Of a DNA stretch of 64,000 nt, positions 25,906 to 36,779 are shown in pieces. The translations under genes were made by a program, and so were the position numbers. The DNA comes from Micropterix aruncella (lineage: Eukaryota > Arthropoda > Insecta > Lepidoptera > Micropterigidae). The number at the start of each line of letters is the position of its first letter. Positions within the stretch are counted from its first letter, which is position 1. The notes under the pieces were generated by a model. It did not search any database. It worked only from the letters and a program-made list of their open reading frames with translations, and was not told where the DNA came from. The DNA is taken from positions 20,266,752 through 20,330,751 of the forward strand of contig OX155967.1 of the NCBI GenBank assembly GCA_944548615.1, given 5' to 3'.

Positions 25906-25977
25906 TCAGCCTGTTTTTGGAGAATATATCAGTGAATATTGATAAGTCGTCAAGAAAGCATCTACTTAGAAGTCACA

Positions 25978-26128
25978 ATGAACTCAAAAGTAGCAGTTCT
26001 TTGCTTCGCTGTAGCAGTGGCAGTAGCTTGCCTGGAAGTCACTTCTGCTAATCCGCTCACTCAGGATTTGGTAGGAAAGGAGCTGAATAGCTTGCATGAT
26101 GAGCTAGCAGTGGAAAGCGATCTTGGAG
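25978..26128 (+). CDS. Defensin gene 1, exon 1 (signal peptide and propeptide)
   Basis: First coding exon of a secreted insect defensin precursor of 106 residues. Translation starts MNSKVAVLCFAVAVAVACLE: a short basic N-terminus, a hydrophobic core and a probable signal-peptidase site after VTSA. An acidic propeptide follows (NPLTQDLVGKELNSLHDELA...). The exon ends in phase 1 at a consensus donor, GGAG|GTAATC. The ATG is chosen because it opens the signal peptide and lies at the same place in all four paralogues, after the shared 5' UTR block GTCGTCAAGAAAGCATCT. The 3138-bp intron holds a SINE (26690-26966), a roughly 340-bp unclassified repeat (27155-27498), a Helitron (27727-28469) and a LINE tail (28478-29107). 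A longer unspliced reading runs into the intron to a stop and is not credible. Confidence 0.93.
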
Positions 26129-26689
26129 GTAATCTATACTATAATTCGATCATTTTTATGAATTTTGCTCATTACTCATATTAGATCCATCTATGCAGTT
26201 TCTCTACTTTAATGGGAGTTTGTTAATCCCTCTGCCGTAAAACTCTCGTTAGCAGGAATCAATGATTGACAAACACCTACGTGTTTGTCATTGCCTCTTC
26301 GGATTAGATTTTTTCTTTATAAAATGTTTCCCAAATTCCTAAAAATAAAGAGCAATGTGAAACTACGAAGTGGTCTCCAATTCCTGCATATTTGCTATTG
26401 TTTGTTGTGAAGTCAAACATCTTTAGTTGTCGTGCAAAGGCAGTGGCGATGAGCGCTTGAGCAGACATGTAATTGTTTGCAGTTCTTAGCACCACTGTAA
26501 TGATTGAACTGTCATGGATAATACCTGCACAGGCCTCATATTCGATAACTACTCGTATTTTCTACTTTTTCGGGAATGCAGTTACAACATTATCCAAGCG
26601 ATAGCAAACTAAAGAAAGACAAATGAAGAAGTAGTTTTTAAACAGGAATAACATGGATTCAAAGTAAAATTTATGGTTTCTGTTTGTTT

Positions 26690-26966
26690 GTTTGTTTCTA
26701 CTCTTTATTGTGAAATGTCACAATAGGCGGGTTTATTGTCATATGACAATCTCTTACAACCAACCCTACTATGACGAGTCTATATGTATGTGTGTGTGTA
26801 ACATGTGTGTTAGTGTGTGTCTTGTTATTGCATTCGAACGACAGAATTGAAAATGCAATTCCGTTAATTTTATCCCAACGGAAATGGTGACCTAGAACGG
26901 AATCAAACCCGGGACCTTGCAATGTAAGATCAGGGGACCTAACCACTATGCCACCGGGCCTGTGGT
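26690..26966 (-). mobile_element. tRNA-derived SINE
   Basis: On the minus strand the element begins GGCCCGGTGGCATAGTGG (A-box-like TGGCATAGTGG, complement at 26943-26953). It continues to GGGTTTGATTCC (B box, complement at 26899-26910), the internal pol III promoter of a tRNA head. An unrelated body follows, with an AAAC-repeat tail at 26683-26697. The tRNA-like fold is not a functional tRNA gene. Confidence 0.85.
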
Positions 26967-27154
26967 GTATTGCAATGTGGAAATATAACCCAAACTGAAG
27001 TTATACAGGTTCACAATGGGCAATGTTAAACATAGCAACTACAAAGGGTAAGGCCACAATAATATTATCAAACTTAATAATTCGCATATAGATAAAACGC
27101 ATGCGCTTCTAATAGTATTGAAATGGTAGCATTTTGATGCAAATATTAGTTCAG

Positions 27155-27498
27155 GCCTTTTTACACGACTGCCCAAAAAAAAGGAGCGTAATGTTTTCAG
27201 GGTTTATGTATGTATGTATGTATGTATGTCCGTTTGTTTATTCCACTATGACATCTAAATTTTTGAACCGATGTAGAAGTGTGTAGTATTGTTATAGTCG
27301 TTATGTCATCCGGCCTGTCATAGTGTACCTAATCTGTCCAAATGCGAAATTAATAAATGTCCAACTTTTAATAAATTAAAATAAATATAACGTGTTTAGT
27401 GTCAAATATAAGGTCTGATTAAGTACATCCCGAAAATAGGCATCTCTATGTTTAAATATATCAACTGGAGTATTTAATAAAAAACCGTTTTATTACTG
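27155..27498 (+). repeat. Family C repeat (TTTACACGACTGCC)
   Basis: Starts TTTTACACGACTGCCC and contains TTATTCCACTATGACATC and GTTATGTCATCC, ending near AAAACCGTTTTATTAC. Related copies: 38570-38905 (+), 48775-48950 (+), 49830-50132 (+) and 61995-62104 (-). No coding potential; class unknown. Confidence 0.65.
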
Positions 27499-27594
27499 TT
27501 AAAACCTTGCAATGACTTAGCTTTTTAAGATGAATTAAAATGTCTTTCCCTAAATATATACGAATAATATAGCTGATAGACATGTAATAAATAA

Positions 27595-27725
27595 GATTGG
27601 AAGCTGATAGACAAATGAGTAAATAATGTAGACAAATGAGTAATATAGTGGATATAGAGTAATATCAGAAATATAGAGTGTGCTCCATATTTATTACTCA
27701 TATTACTCATATACTCATATGAGTA
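27595..27725. repeat. Minisatellite remnant (ATGAGTAATATAGACAA)
   Basis: A few degenerate units of the 17-bp repeat that forms the large array at 34205-34540, in opposite orientation. It occupies the equivalent intron position of gene 1, just before the inserted Helitron. Confidence 0.7.
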
Positions 27726-27726
27726 A

Positions 27727-28469
27727 TCTATACTGATATTATAAAGAGGTAAAGTTTGTGAGGTTGTAGGAAGTAATCTCTGGATCTACTGAACCGATTT
27801 TTTAAATTCTTTTACCAAAAAGAATTTTCAGAAAAAGCCACGTTATTTTTGACATATTAATCCGAAAAATGAAAAGACTTTTTCGTGGTAGTCGGATTTG
27901 CAAAGTAAGTCGGAGAAAAAACGGTTGAACGAAAACGTTTCTAACTAACGCTGCCTTAACGATGAGAGATATATGATTAAGTTCTAGGGAAAAGTTGTAG
28001 AGCTTGGTAATGATTACAAAAAAGTCGGCGACAGCATATGTCTAATTTTATATTTAAGTCACAAAAAGTAGTTTTTTATATTAAAAGAATAATTTAAATC
28101 GTTAGGTCATGTTTATCGGTCATATTATCAACAATTATGAATTCTTATCAAAATAAGTAAATTTATCGTCTCAAGTGTTTAAAACAAACGACTTTTCCCT
28201 TTTACTGCATATAATTTCCCTTTTACTGCATAAATGGTTAAAGAGATAGGACACTCACCAATAAGACACTCACAAGAAGACACTCACAAATAACGGTAAT
28301 ATAGTCAAATTGACAAGCAAATACATACATACATATGCAGTAAAAATATAACCCTCCTTTTGGCAGTCAGGAAATAAATCATAGCAAGCAGTATTAACCG
28401 AACCACACTCATAATTTCATCACAAGTAAAAAGTTTTACCGCCCAACGAAGTGGGCACGGGTCAGCTAG
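27727..28469 (+). mobile_element. Non-autonomous Helitron, 743 bp
   Basis: Begins TCTATACTGATATTATAAAG and ends GGGCACGGGTCAGCTAG, with a hairpin (GCCCAACGAAGTGGGC) just before the CTAG end. It is inserted between A (27726) and T (28470) with no target duplication, exactly as Helitrons do. It has no Rep/helicase coding. It lies inside the intron of defensin gene 1. Confidence 0.88.
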
Positions 28470-28477
28470 TATGAGTA

Positions 28478-29107
28478 ATATAATATATGGAGAACCGCCG
28501 TACCACGGCAGACATGGTATTATTATATAAAATTATCCACAACAATGTGGACAAACCATATTTCACACAGAATCTATCCTTTCACGTACCACCACGCTTG
28601 GCTCGCTTTACCCGTACCTTCGAAGTACCGCGCGTCTGTACTAGGTATGCCCAGAATTCCACTTTTGATAATCATTTCCAGAATATCTACCTATTTAACA
28701 TGAAAGAGAATAAATTTAAGCAGATCATATACTTAAAATTAATCGAAAATGCGACAAAGACATTTCACATGGGATACTTATGTCTTAGGGACTATTTGGT
28801 TTTTCATTCTTTGTTCTTTAACTTATTTTTAATAAATTAAAAAAGGTTTATATGATGCAGTAAATTTTCTTATTTTTTGTACTTCCCATTGATACTTAAA
28901 ATCTTTTGACACCCATTCCTTCCTTTTCCTTTCCCTTTCCCCTCCCAACCCCCACACTATGCACTGTGCGTATTGGAGACTTAACTAACTAAAACTATTG
29001 TTGAAAGCATGTCATCGGCCAGAAATATTGTATTTAATGTAATTGTAATATTTTTTGAAGCGCTGGACGTTTTCCCTGTTAAATGAATAAATAAATAAAT
29101 GAATAAA
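28478..29107 (+). pseudogene. LINE C-terminus and 3' tail inside defensin gene 1 intron
   Basis: The open stretch 28487-28840 encodes RRTTADMVLLYKIIHNNVD, then FTQNLSFHVPPRLARFTRTF and a terminal region. This is a conserved C-terminal block of CR1/Jockey-like LINE proteins. It is followed by a 3' UTR and an AATAAATAAATGAATAAATA tail (29087-29108). Heavily 5'-truncated. Confidence 0.72.
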
Positions 29108-29266
29108 TACGGTCCCGCGGCTTCAACGAACAATTGAATCTAATGCAGGAATATTGTACTTTTTGGAAAATGTTTGCAACTGATAAGTTATTACAGTGGT
29201 AGATTAACCCTGGCACCGATATGTTACTACATACCAGTAATAAACGTTGATTTTCCATCTTTTCAG

Positions 29267-29436
29267 AACTACCCATCCACCACAGACAGAAGAGGTTCAC
29301 CTGCGATGCTCTGTCCTTCTCAGCTGGTGGAATCAGTGCAGGACATGCGGCCTGTGCTCTTCACTGTGTGTCTATGAGGAATGGAAACAAAGGAGGGTAT
29401 TGCAATAGCCAAGGCGTTTGCAACTGCAGAAAGTAG
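29267..29436 (+). CDS. Defensin gene 1, exon 2 (mature defensin)
   Basis: Second coding exon, opened by the acceptor TTTTCCATCTTTTCAG. Joined in phase 1 it reads ELPIHH, then RQKR (furin-type cleavage site). The mature peptide is 46 residues, beginning FTCDALSF and ending GVCNCRK. Cysteines lie at mature positions 3, 20, 24, 36, 42 and 44, the C-x16-C-x3-C-x11-C-x5-C-x-C spacing of the arthropod defensin cysteine-stabilised alpha-beta fold (pairs 1-4, 2-5, 3-6 by family knowledge). The GGYC motif is present. Net charge is about +3. The expected role is secretion into haemolymph and attack on bacterial, mainly Gram-positive, membranes. Target range is family knowledge, not shown here. Confidence 0.95.
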
Positions 29437-30369
29437 TTTTTTAAAGTTATTCTAAATTTAATCTAATATTTATTTATTTACTATTGTCTAATATTTATTC
29501 AATAATGACACATTTTTATCAAATATACTGTATTTTTATCGCAAGTGTTCATTTTTATTGATTAAGGAAAGTGGGACCAAATTGTAGTTGATGAAGCACA
29601 AGCAACTATTAGACAACACCATTATTAATACCTTGCTTTGCGATTAATTAATATTTTAAGAAACACTTCGATATTTTAGGACAGACTTTGGCAGTTCTTT
29701 AAAATACCTCTTTCAGTGGTTAATTAGTAAAGATACAGCGGAAACTGAATGTATCCTCATTAGATTTCAAAATAACAACGCATTTATACACACATAATTT
29801 ACACACCCTCACATCTCTGACAATCTCTGACATCTCTGACAGTCTTTGTCTATTTACAGTTTTAATTTTTAATCTCTGTGTTTTTGTTTCTTTTGTATAT
29901 ATTTTTAATAACGTCAGCTGCAAATCATTATTTTTCTGGTCTATTATTTTGTTATTAAATGTAACGCTTTTTGTCAACGCTAGACTTCACTCATCAAATT
30001 GTCGTACCAGAGACTTTAAATGAAATCGATTCACTCCAAAAATGGCGTCTCCTGGCTTTGACGAAACGCAATCAATTGATAATACGCTCAAAATGCTCTT
30101 TAAATAGTGATAAGTCTTTTAAAATACCATTGTAGGCCGTGCAAACGCAAAGTCGATTTACAATAACCAAAATCAAATTGAAAGTCGTTAATAATTCGCA
30201 GATTTGAAAAAATATCCCTTAGAGACAAAACACGATGGGCACGCACTAAAATTGTTGCAGACTGTCGCGGCGTTAGACGTAACCGATAGACTGCGGCTGG
30301 TCCTCGGTTTGACCCGACTACCCGGTTTTATAGAACTCTCCCCTACATCATTGATTCAGTAAATACACT
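29437..30369. other. 3' flank of defensin gene 1, otherwise unassigned
   Basis: The 3' UTR is AT-rich. No perfect AATAAA is seen within 100 bp of the stop; TTCAATAATG near 29497 is the nearest candidate region. No gene recognised up to 30370. Confidence 0.4.
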
Positions 30370-30605
30370 AAATTGACCACGACACTAATGTATGATTACT
30401 CCATCGATAGTGATGTGCTTACGAGTGTTGCGAAAGTGAAAGATCTCAGAGTTCTCTTTGATCCTCGGCTTGCGTTCAAGGAGCTCCAAGCAGCTTGGGC
30501 TTTGTCGGCTAAACTTTATGTCATCAGGCCTGCCCTACTCACATTTGAACTCCCATCTGGTGGCTTCCTCGTAGAGGGGCTTACCCCGCCAGGTCTACTG
30601 TGAGC
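30370..30605 (+). pseudogene. LINE RT fragment
   Basis: Encodes YSIDSDVLTSVAKVKDLRVL, then FDPRLAFKE, like the IDSVVLTRVxxVKDLGVxFDPRLxF block after the RT core in Jockey/CR1-type LINEs. A related block lies at 32177-32560 in opposite orientation (DMLTRVAKVKDPGVVFHGQL). Confidence 0.6.
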
Positions 30606-30639
30606 TTCTGCCACGGATGTAATCCTGCAGTCAGAGGCG

Positions 30640-31160
30640 GTTGGGAATAGAAGATCGCGGATTCGGGGGAATATCTCCTGCGGATCTGGGCGGTTAGTGC
30701 ACTATCTGGTTTGCTAAATATTGAATGCCCATCCGGCTAATAACCAGGGGGTCTGGAGATGTATGTTTCCTATGATAGCGAATGGTTGTTGTCAACCTGA
30801 CGTCTTCTATTCTTGAATCGATCCGATGACCACCCGAACCCCAGTGACCATGGCGGGCAAATGACGCTCAGTGCGCTTTATATTAAAACTGAATAACCTA
30901 TTACGTCAGCTAGAGGCCGCGCAAGTGTCCAGACTGGGACGGTTAAATTCGCCAAATCTGATAGTAACGGTGCGAGGTTGCCTTCACTTCCCAGTGCCTC
31001 GAGATGTTGACCTCTTACGGGCGTATTGGTAGAGCTGGGGCTAGACTGTGAACTCTGTTGTCCCTAAATCTTTTCGTAAACAGTTGAAAGGACGATACCA
31101 ATCGTTATACCAGACTGAAGTATCGGGTTCGCCCGTTGCGGATTACAGCTCCAAAGTGAC
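30640..31160 (+). repeat. Family A repeat, divergent copy
   Basis: Degenerate but in order: GTTGTCAACCTGACG..., GGCCGCGCAAGTG, CTTCCCAGTGCCTCGAGATG, CCTCTTACGGGCG, and near the end GTATCGGGTTCGCCCGTTG. The final GACAACTC block is lost. Confidence 0.5.
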
Positions 31161-31399
31161 ATATATAAGTATGGTTGAGCGGTACAATATCGGACGCAAA
31201 AAATGGGTTTCATGCAGATCGTTGTACTAAGCACCATCTCTCTTTGTTTAACGATACATGGCAGGTGAATTAAATAACACTCCAGGCAAATATGTAGTTC
31301 CGTTTGTATCGCAGCTCTACTTCGAACCCCAAATCTACTCAGTTCTTTTGGCGAAAGAATTTTTGAAATCAAAAAACGCGTTCTTGAGTTATCGTGCGC

Positions 31400-32090
31400 A
31401 CAAACATTTCATAAGGTCTGTTTTTATGACACATAGAAATGAGTGCTGCCATACAAACGGACGAATTTAAGAAGACATTTTTAGCCCTGTCTTGTTCGAT
31501 TTCAATAATTTCTTTGCCGGTAGATTTTAACCGTCAAAAAGAAGAACTGATTATATTTAGGCTTCCCTGGAAATTCCATACCATAGAAATGGGAGCTGCC
31601 ATATAACCGAACCTCTTTGAAATGTCTGTGTGACTGATAACTTGTGATAGCGTCTCCGATTTCAGAAATTCTTCCGCCAGTAGGTTTTAATCGACAATGA
31701 GGACCATTGATTATATTTAGGTTTCCATACCTACTATAGGAATGGGATCTACCATATAAACGAACCTCTTTGAAATGTCTGCGTTCCTGATGACTCGTGA
31801 TCGCGTTTTTCGATTTCAGTCATTCTATCGCCAGTAGATTGTAATCGTCAATGAGAACTACTGATTATATTTAGATTTTGATACCTGCCATAGAAATGGG
31901 AGCTACCATAAAAACTAACATCTTTGAAATGCCTGTATGCCTGATAACTCGTTATCGCGTTTCCTATTGCAATAATTCTTTCGCCAGTAGGTTTTAGACG
32001 TCAATGAGAACAACTGATTAGGTATATTTAGGTTTTAACACCTACCATAGAAATGGGAGCTGATATGTAAACTGACCTCTCTAAAATATT
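31400..32090. repeat. ~155-bp tandem repeat, four units
   Basis: Anchor CTGATTATATTTAGG-like sequence recurs at about 31548, 31706, 31861 and 32015 (spacing ~153-159 bp). Each unit also carries a GAAATGGGAGCT-type and a TTCGCCAGTAGGTTTTA-type block. Related scattered units appear near 37600-37760 and 38180-38420. Confidence 0.75.
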
Positions 32091-32099
32091 TATGAGCTA

Positions 32100-32560
32100 C
32101 GCTTTGACTAACCGAGCAGCGTACCATTGTCGATACGGTCAAATGCCTTCTTAAAATCCATATTCACTACATCCACTTAGCTCCCTGGAGTGTTATTCAA
32201 TTCGCTTACCATGTAACCGGTAAACAAAGAGAGATAGGTCGTAGAAAAATTATCGGGATTTAACCCTTGTTGGGTGCATGGTGTTATATGTCCCGATGTC
32301 ATGTATTCCTTGAACACAAGCTGGCCATGGAAGACAACTCCGGGATCTTTTACTTTCGCAACCCTCGTAAGCATATCGCTAAAAATGGTGTAAACAAACA
32401 TCAAAGACGCGGTCGATTTAGTCTGTTTATTACTGATGTGTGTAATTAGTGTATTCGATGTATCACTGAGCATGGATATATTGCACGGGAGAATTTTGAA
32501 ACGTATATAATTATAGGCATAGATTCCAAAGAAGCGTGGGGGAGAACACATCCCTGTCAT
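32100..32560 (-). pseudogene. Rearranged LINE RT fragment
   Basis: The minus strand carries LTRVAKVKDPGVVFHGQLVF (a post-RT block), then, further 3', MDFKKAFDRIDNGTLLG, an RT motif A that normally precedes the other block. The order is therefore scrambled. A short segment (YMVSELNNTPG) is repeated at about 31257-31290 on the other strand. Confidence 0.55.
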
Positions 32561-32967
32561 ACTAATTTTAATAATGGTCTCTGAGACCTCTGCGTCAACT
32601 CGATATCAGCATAATGGCTCCAGAAAAGGTTGGCAGTTATTTATAATTCGTTTTAATCCTTTTTAACCTTTTCCTTTTAATACCACTTTCATAATCAGTA
32701 AATATTAATACCTGCGATAAAAAATACAGTAGGTTTGACAAAAATATGTTATTAATAAAATAATCTTAGACACATATTTGTTGACTGTCAGTTAAATTAA
32801 AGTTATTATATACAATCTTTTCAACTCTTGTCATGACTGAATGATACCTGCATGCCAAACTTCAGCTTAATCGGATGAAGCATTTAGGCGCTATCGTGGA
32901 GGAATCCACGCACACACACAGACACACAGACACAAACACACATACACAGCCCAACAGACAGACTTCA

Positions 32968-33649
32968 ACTAGAGCTGTCAACTACAACGGGGGAACCCGT
33001 CACCTTAAGAAGTTTTAAAGATTGGTCGTTCTATCTCCAGTGAAGTAAACGAAAAAGACTTTGACGGTGGACAAAACAGTCCACCGTTAAGCTACGCCGC
33101 ATGCCCGTAAGAGGCCAACGCCTTATCCGCGAGATAACCAGGCATGTTATCAGCGGGCTTACACTCACGCCCTTACTTCCAATTGCGACCAGATTACTCA
33201 GGTGTCTCGACTGGTTACGAATTCGAGGTCGCTTGCGCGGTCCTCTTCCTTACGAAGCGGTGAAACGGTGTAAACCGAATCTATCGCGGACCACGGCATC
33301 TTTTGCCGTATGTTCACCCGGGATCGGGTAGCCGATGGTCGTTTCAATAGCAGTCGCCGTAAGGTAGCAACCACCCCCGTTTTATATAGGAAACAGTACT
33401 GCTTTCAGACTCCCCCGACTGTTAGTCAGAATGCATAATCGATTGGCTTACGACGCACGGTGCGCAAACCGACAAGGAGTTCCAGAAGATTGACTCCTAG
33501 GGGAAACTAGCCCCAATGCCAGGGTCCTACCCGGGCTCGCACTTCATGCGTGGAGGCCGTCGGATGGGTGTTGACCCGTGAGTGGGACCAACCCTGAACA
33601 AATGGGTCTTTGTGACCAACCCAGCAAGAGCCCATTAGCTCCCAATTTC
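32968..33649 (-). mobile_element. Family A element, full length with 13-bp TSD
   Basis: Complete 682-bp minus-strand copy flanked by CAGACAGACTTCA at 32955-32967 and 33650-33662. The sense 3' end is ...GACAGCTCTAGT, as in the other two TSD-bearing copies. It splits a family B element whose halves lie at 32820-32967 and 33650-33740, so it is younger than that element. Confidence 0.85.
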
Positions 33650-33850
33650 CAGACAGACTTCAGTCTCGATATTGTCATCCGTCTCGGAGGTCGGGGGGTC
33701 AGAACGTATATATCCGTCTTCATCATATAGATTTTCCCTCTGCCGGGATAGTAAAATGAACAATTCTGTTAAAAAATACAGTAGATTTGTTTATAAATAT
33801 GTTATTATTAAATTAATATTAGCCAAAATTATGCTTGACTATAAGTTAAA

Positions 33851-34020
33851 CTACTTTCTGCAGTTGCAAACGCCTTGGCCGTTGCAATACCCTCCTTTGT
33901 ATCCCCTCCTCATAGACACACAGTGAAGAGCGCAAGCCGAACTTCCTACACTGATTCCACCAGCTGAGAAGGACAGAGCGTCGCAGGTAAACCTCTTCTG
34001 TCTGTGGTGGGTGGGTAGTT
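33851..34020 (-). CDS. Defensin gene 2, exon 2 (mature defensin)
   Basis: Minus-strand coding exon after the acceptor TTTTCCATCTTTTCAG. It reads [10 protein letters not shown] cleavage site, then a 46-residue defensin beginning FTCDALSF and ending GVCNCRK. All six cysteines are at the same positions as in gene 1. Differences from gene 1 cluster at residues 15-18 (VGSS instead of AGHA), 29-31 (RGY for NGN) and 38 (G for S). Net charge is slightly higher. The precursor is 106 residues, like gene 1. Stop TAG at 33853-33851. The role is the same as for gene 1 by family. Confidence 0.95.
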
Positions 34021-34204
34021 CTGAAAAGATGGAAAATCGACGTTTATTACTGGTTTGGAGTGTCATGTCATTGCCAGCTAACTGGCTAATTTACCACTGT
34101 AATAACTTATCAGTTGCGAATATTTACCAAAAAGTACAAAATTGCTGCATTAGATTTTATGACTCTGTTTTTCGTTGAAGCCGCGGAATCATATATATTA
34201 TTCA

Positions 34205-34540
34205 ATGGCTATATTACTCATTTGTCGTTATTACTCATTTGTCTATATTACTCATTTATCTATATTTCTCATTTGTCTATATTACTCATTTGTCTATATT
34301 ACTCATTTGTCTACATTACTCATTCGTCTATATTACTCATTTGTCTTTATTATTCATTTGTATATATTACTCATTTGTCTATATTACTCATTTGTCTATA
34401 TTATTCATTTGTATATATTACTCATTTGTCTCTATTACCCATTTGTCTATATTACTTATTTGTCTACATTACTCATTTGTCTACATTACTCATTGGTCTA
34501 TACTACTCATTTGTTTACATTACTCATTCGTCTATATTCC
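34205..34540. repeat. 17-bp minisatellite (TTTGTCTATATTACTCA)
   Basis: About 19 degenerate copies of a 17-bp unit inside the intron of defensin gene 2, ~185 bp upstream of its exon 2. Because 17 is not a multiple of three and units lack stops, all three + frames stay open; these are artefacts, not genes. The equivalent place in gene 1 has only a few units. Confidence 0.92.
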
Positions 34541-35089
34541 TTATTATCAGCTTCCCATTATTATTTACTACATGTCTATCAGCTAAATGTCTTATTTGTC
34601 TATCAGCGTCTGATCTTATTTATTTATCACAACTTTATGCGGGACCGTATAATGCTCAGCTCAAATAGCTTCGAATAAACCCGTGAATTGAACCACCTAT
34701 ATAAGTAAACACTTGGGAGCAATGAATCCGGGTGTTCATCATAAACCTTAATATTTCCGAAACTAGGAATGCTAGCGTATTCAATATTAACTCTGCAATA
34801 ATGAATATTGAATACTAGGAACGCTTCTAATAATTTTTTTTTTTGTCAGAACAGAAACAAAAGCAAAAGCAGATGCAGTGAATTCGTGGTTCGATTTTTA
34901 AGAGAAACATTATTTTTGTGTTAGCATTTTTGATGGCATTACTTTACAGCAACCAAGAAGTTGTAAAAAAAATATTTTAGTATTATTTTAAAGAATATAA
35001 AATACTTTTTTTTTTAAAAGCTAGCATTTTTGGTTTCCGATATATTAAGGTTTAGGTTAGGATTCAGTGCTCTCGCGTGCATATATTCT

Positions 35090-35270
35090 CTCATTTGTCT
35101 CTCAGCTTTCTATCTTATGTATTTATTACATAGCTCTCCTTATTTTTCATCGCTATAGCGATAAGTCCGCCATTTGTGCATAAATTGTCTTTTTTATAAA
35201 ACCAGCGTAATATTCATTAAGTTATGTTTGTATAGCACAATAAAGTTATTCTATTCTATTCTATTTTTGT
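35090..35270 (+). mobile_element. LINE 3' tail with TTCTA repeat
   Basis: GCGATAAGTCCGCCATTTGT, then GCACAATAAAG and a TTCTA repeat (35249-35270). This is the usual shape of a lepidopteran LINE 3' end. Lies in the intron of defensin gene 2. Confidence 0.45.
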
Positions 35271-36276
35271 TAGCCTTACACCAACACGACACACGATCAC
35301 AAAATAACATTACACTTTCGATTCCCAAACACAAGTCCTAATAATTTATTCATTACTTCCTCATGGATAATTATGTATTAGGGTGGATCGTTTTTTTTTC
35401 TTCAGAATTTCAAGAATACATTCAAACATCCTTTTTCGCATAAGGAAGGAGGTTTTATGGTATATTGCTTGAAAAATACATTTTTTTTGGTTATGCACTG
35501 TCACAAGAGGGATGAAGTTTAGGTAATTGATCCTTTTTGTGGTAACAAGTCAAAGTGATTTATGTTAAAGTCAAGCAAGAAGTTTTGTACTTTGATGTTT
35601 ATATGATAGGATACATACTTGTGACCATTTGGTTACATAAAAATATCAGATATAAAACAGCTTCCTTTTAATATTAAATAAAACAACTAAAAAACACCGT
35701 TTGGTTTTTTAGGTTTCTATATTAAAACATAAATAAACCATTTGGTAAAAAAAAAACAAATATTAAAAAGCTTCTTTTTAATATTAAATCAAGAAAACCT
35801 AAAAAACCGTGTCAATTACAATGACCGGTAATCACGTTCTATGTTGAATACTGGCATGAAGTGTCCTGATTCCAGGCGATTTCTTATAGACCTATCTATG
35901 TATGGTCCACAGACAGCAGCTTATGCTTCCATGACTATTTGACCATTCGTTCTGTAGCTTAAGTGTGGCAGGAAAACCCATTGTTAGTTGTTAATAGTAT
36001 TGCCGCCGTGTGATAGGGTATATCCACGTGGACGGATCGTATGACATGGGGAAAATTCCAGACGTACCGCTTCCAACTTATGAAGAGGTGGGTGGATTAA
36101 GCGGGAGACGGGGAAAAGCTACGATTGCCTTTATGTACATCTATAAATTTATGTATATAATATGCCTTTATGTATATAATAAATAGCAAAACTGTACAAA
36201 AGGACCTAATAGAAGTGAAAATAAGAGTGAAATGAGCATAACTCATTAAAATTGATGGAATAATAATATACATTAC
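35271..36276. other. Remainder of defensin gene 2 intron, unassigned
   Basis: AT-rich; no recognised element. Two ATTAAATAAA..AACTAAAAAAC-like segments near 35680 and 35790 form a loose direct repeat. Confidence 0.4.
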
Positions 36277-36427
36277 CTCCAAAATCGCTTTCCACTGCTA
36301 GTTCATCATGCAAGCTATTAAGCTCATCTCCTACCAAATCCTGAATGAGAGGATTAGCAGAAGTGACTTCCAGGCAAGCTACTGCCACTGCTACAGCGAA
36401 GAAAAGAACTGCTACTTTTGCTTTCAT
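36277..36427 (-). CDS. Defensin gene 2, exon 1 (signal peptide and propeptide)
   Basis: Minus-strand first exon, start MKAKVAVLFFAVAVAVACLE, with the same VTSA|NPL boundary between signal peptide and acidic propeptide as gene 1. The propeptide differs by few residues (LIQDLVGDELNSLHDELA). Ends in phase 1 at GGAG|GTAATG. The intron is 2256 bp (36276-34021). About 340 bp upstream of the ATG align with gene 1, so the pair duplicated as a block in inverted, tail-to-tail orientation. Confidence 0.94.
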
Positions 36428-36499
36428 TGTTACTTCGAATGAGATGCTTTCTTGACGACTTAACTGTATTGACTGATGTATTCTCAACAAACATGCTGA

Positions 36500-36507
36500 T
36501 ATTTATA
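36500..36507 (-). promoter_or_regulatory. TATA box of defensin gene 2
   Basis: TATAAATA on the minus strand, 80 bp before the ATG, in the same context as in gene 1. Confidence 0.7.
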
Positions 36508-36567
36508 CATATATGCGAACATTGAGAAGGAAACCGCATGAACTAGTATTGAGACAGCGGGGTAAAA

Positions 36568-36577
36568 GGGGAATCAC
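36568..36577 (+). promoter_or_regulatory. kappaB-like site of defensin gene 2
   Basis: GGGGAATCAC on the + strand (GTGATTCCCC in gene orientation), ~140 bp before the start codon. Part of the block shared with gene 1, so its conservation in this pair is not independent evidence. Confidence 0.55.
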
Positions 36578-36779
36578 CGGACTTTATTTGCTGCTTCTTT
36601 GTTGGCGCTGAGAGAGTCTCGTCATTTTATGTCAAAAATACTGATTAGGCTAACGCCAGCTCAACCCACATACAACGCTGATGCGAAGTCTCGCATTTAC
36701 TTGAAAAAATGCAAATAGGACAGATGGTTTTGCCCAAAATTAATTTTATTCACGTGTTAGAACATTCAGAACAAAAAAA

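Noticed and set aside
25939..26184. Single-exon defensin-like peptide reading through the donor of gene 1 into the intron
   Set aside because: It would lack the cysteine domain, and a consensus donor plus matching exon 2 exist. The same applies to genes 2, 3 and 4.
26899..26953. tRNA gene
   Set aside because: The A and B boxes belong to a tRNA-derived SINE head; the sequence continues into a SINE body with an AAAC tail.
34114..34678. Three overlapping + strand frames of up to 184 codons rich in ILLICLYYSF
   Set aside because: They come from a 17-bp minisatellite that stays open in every frame, inside a defensin intron.
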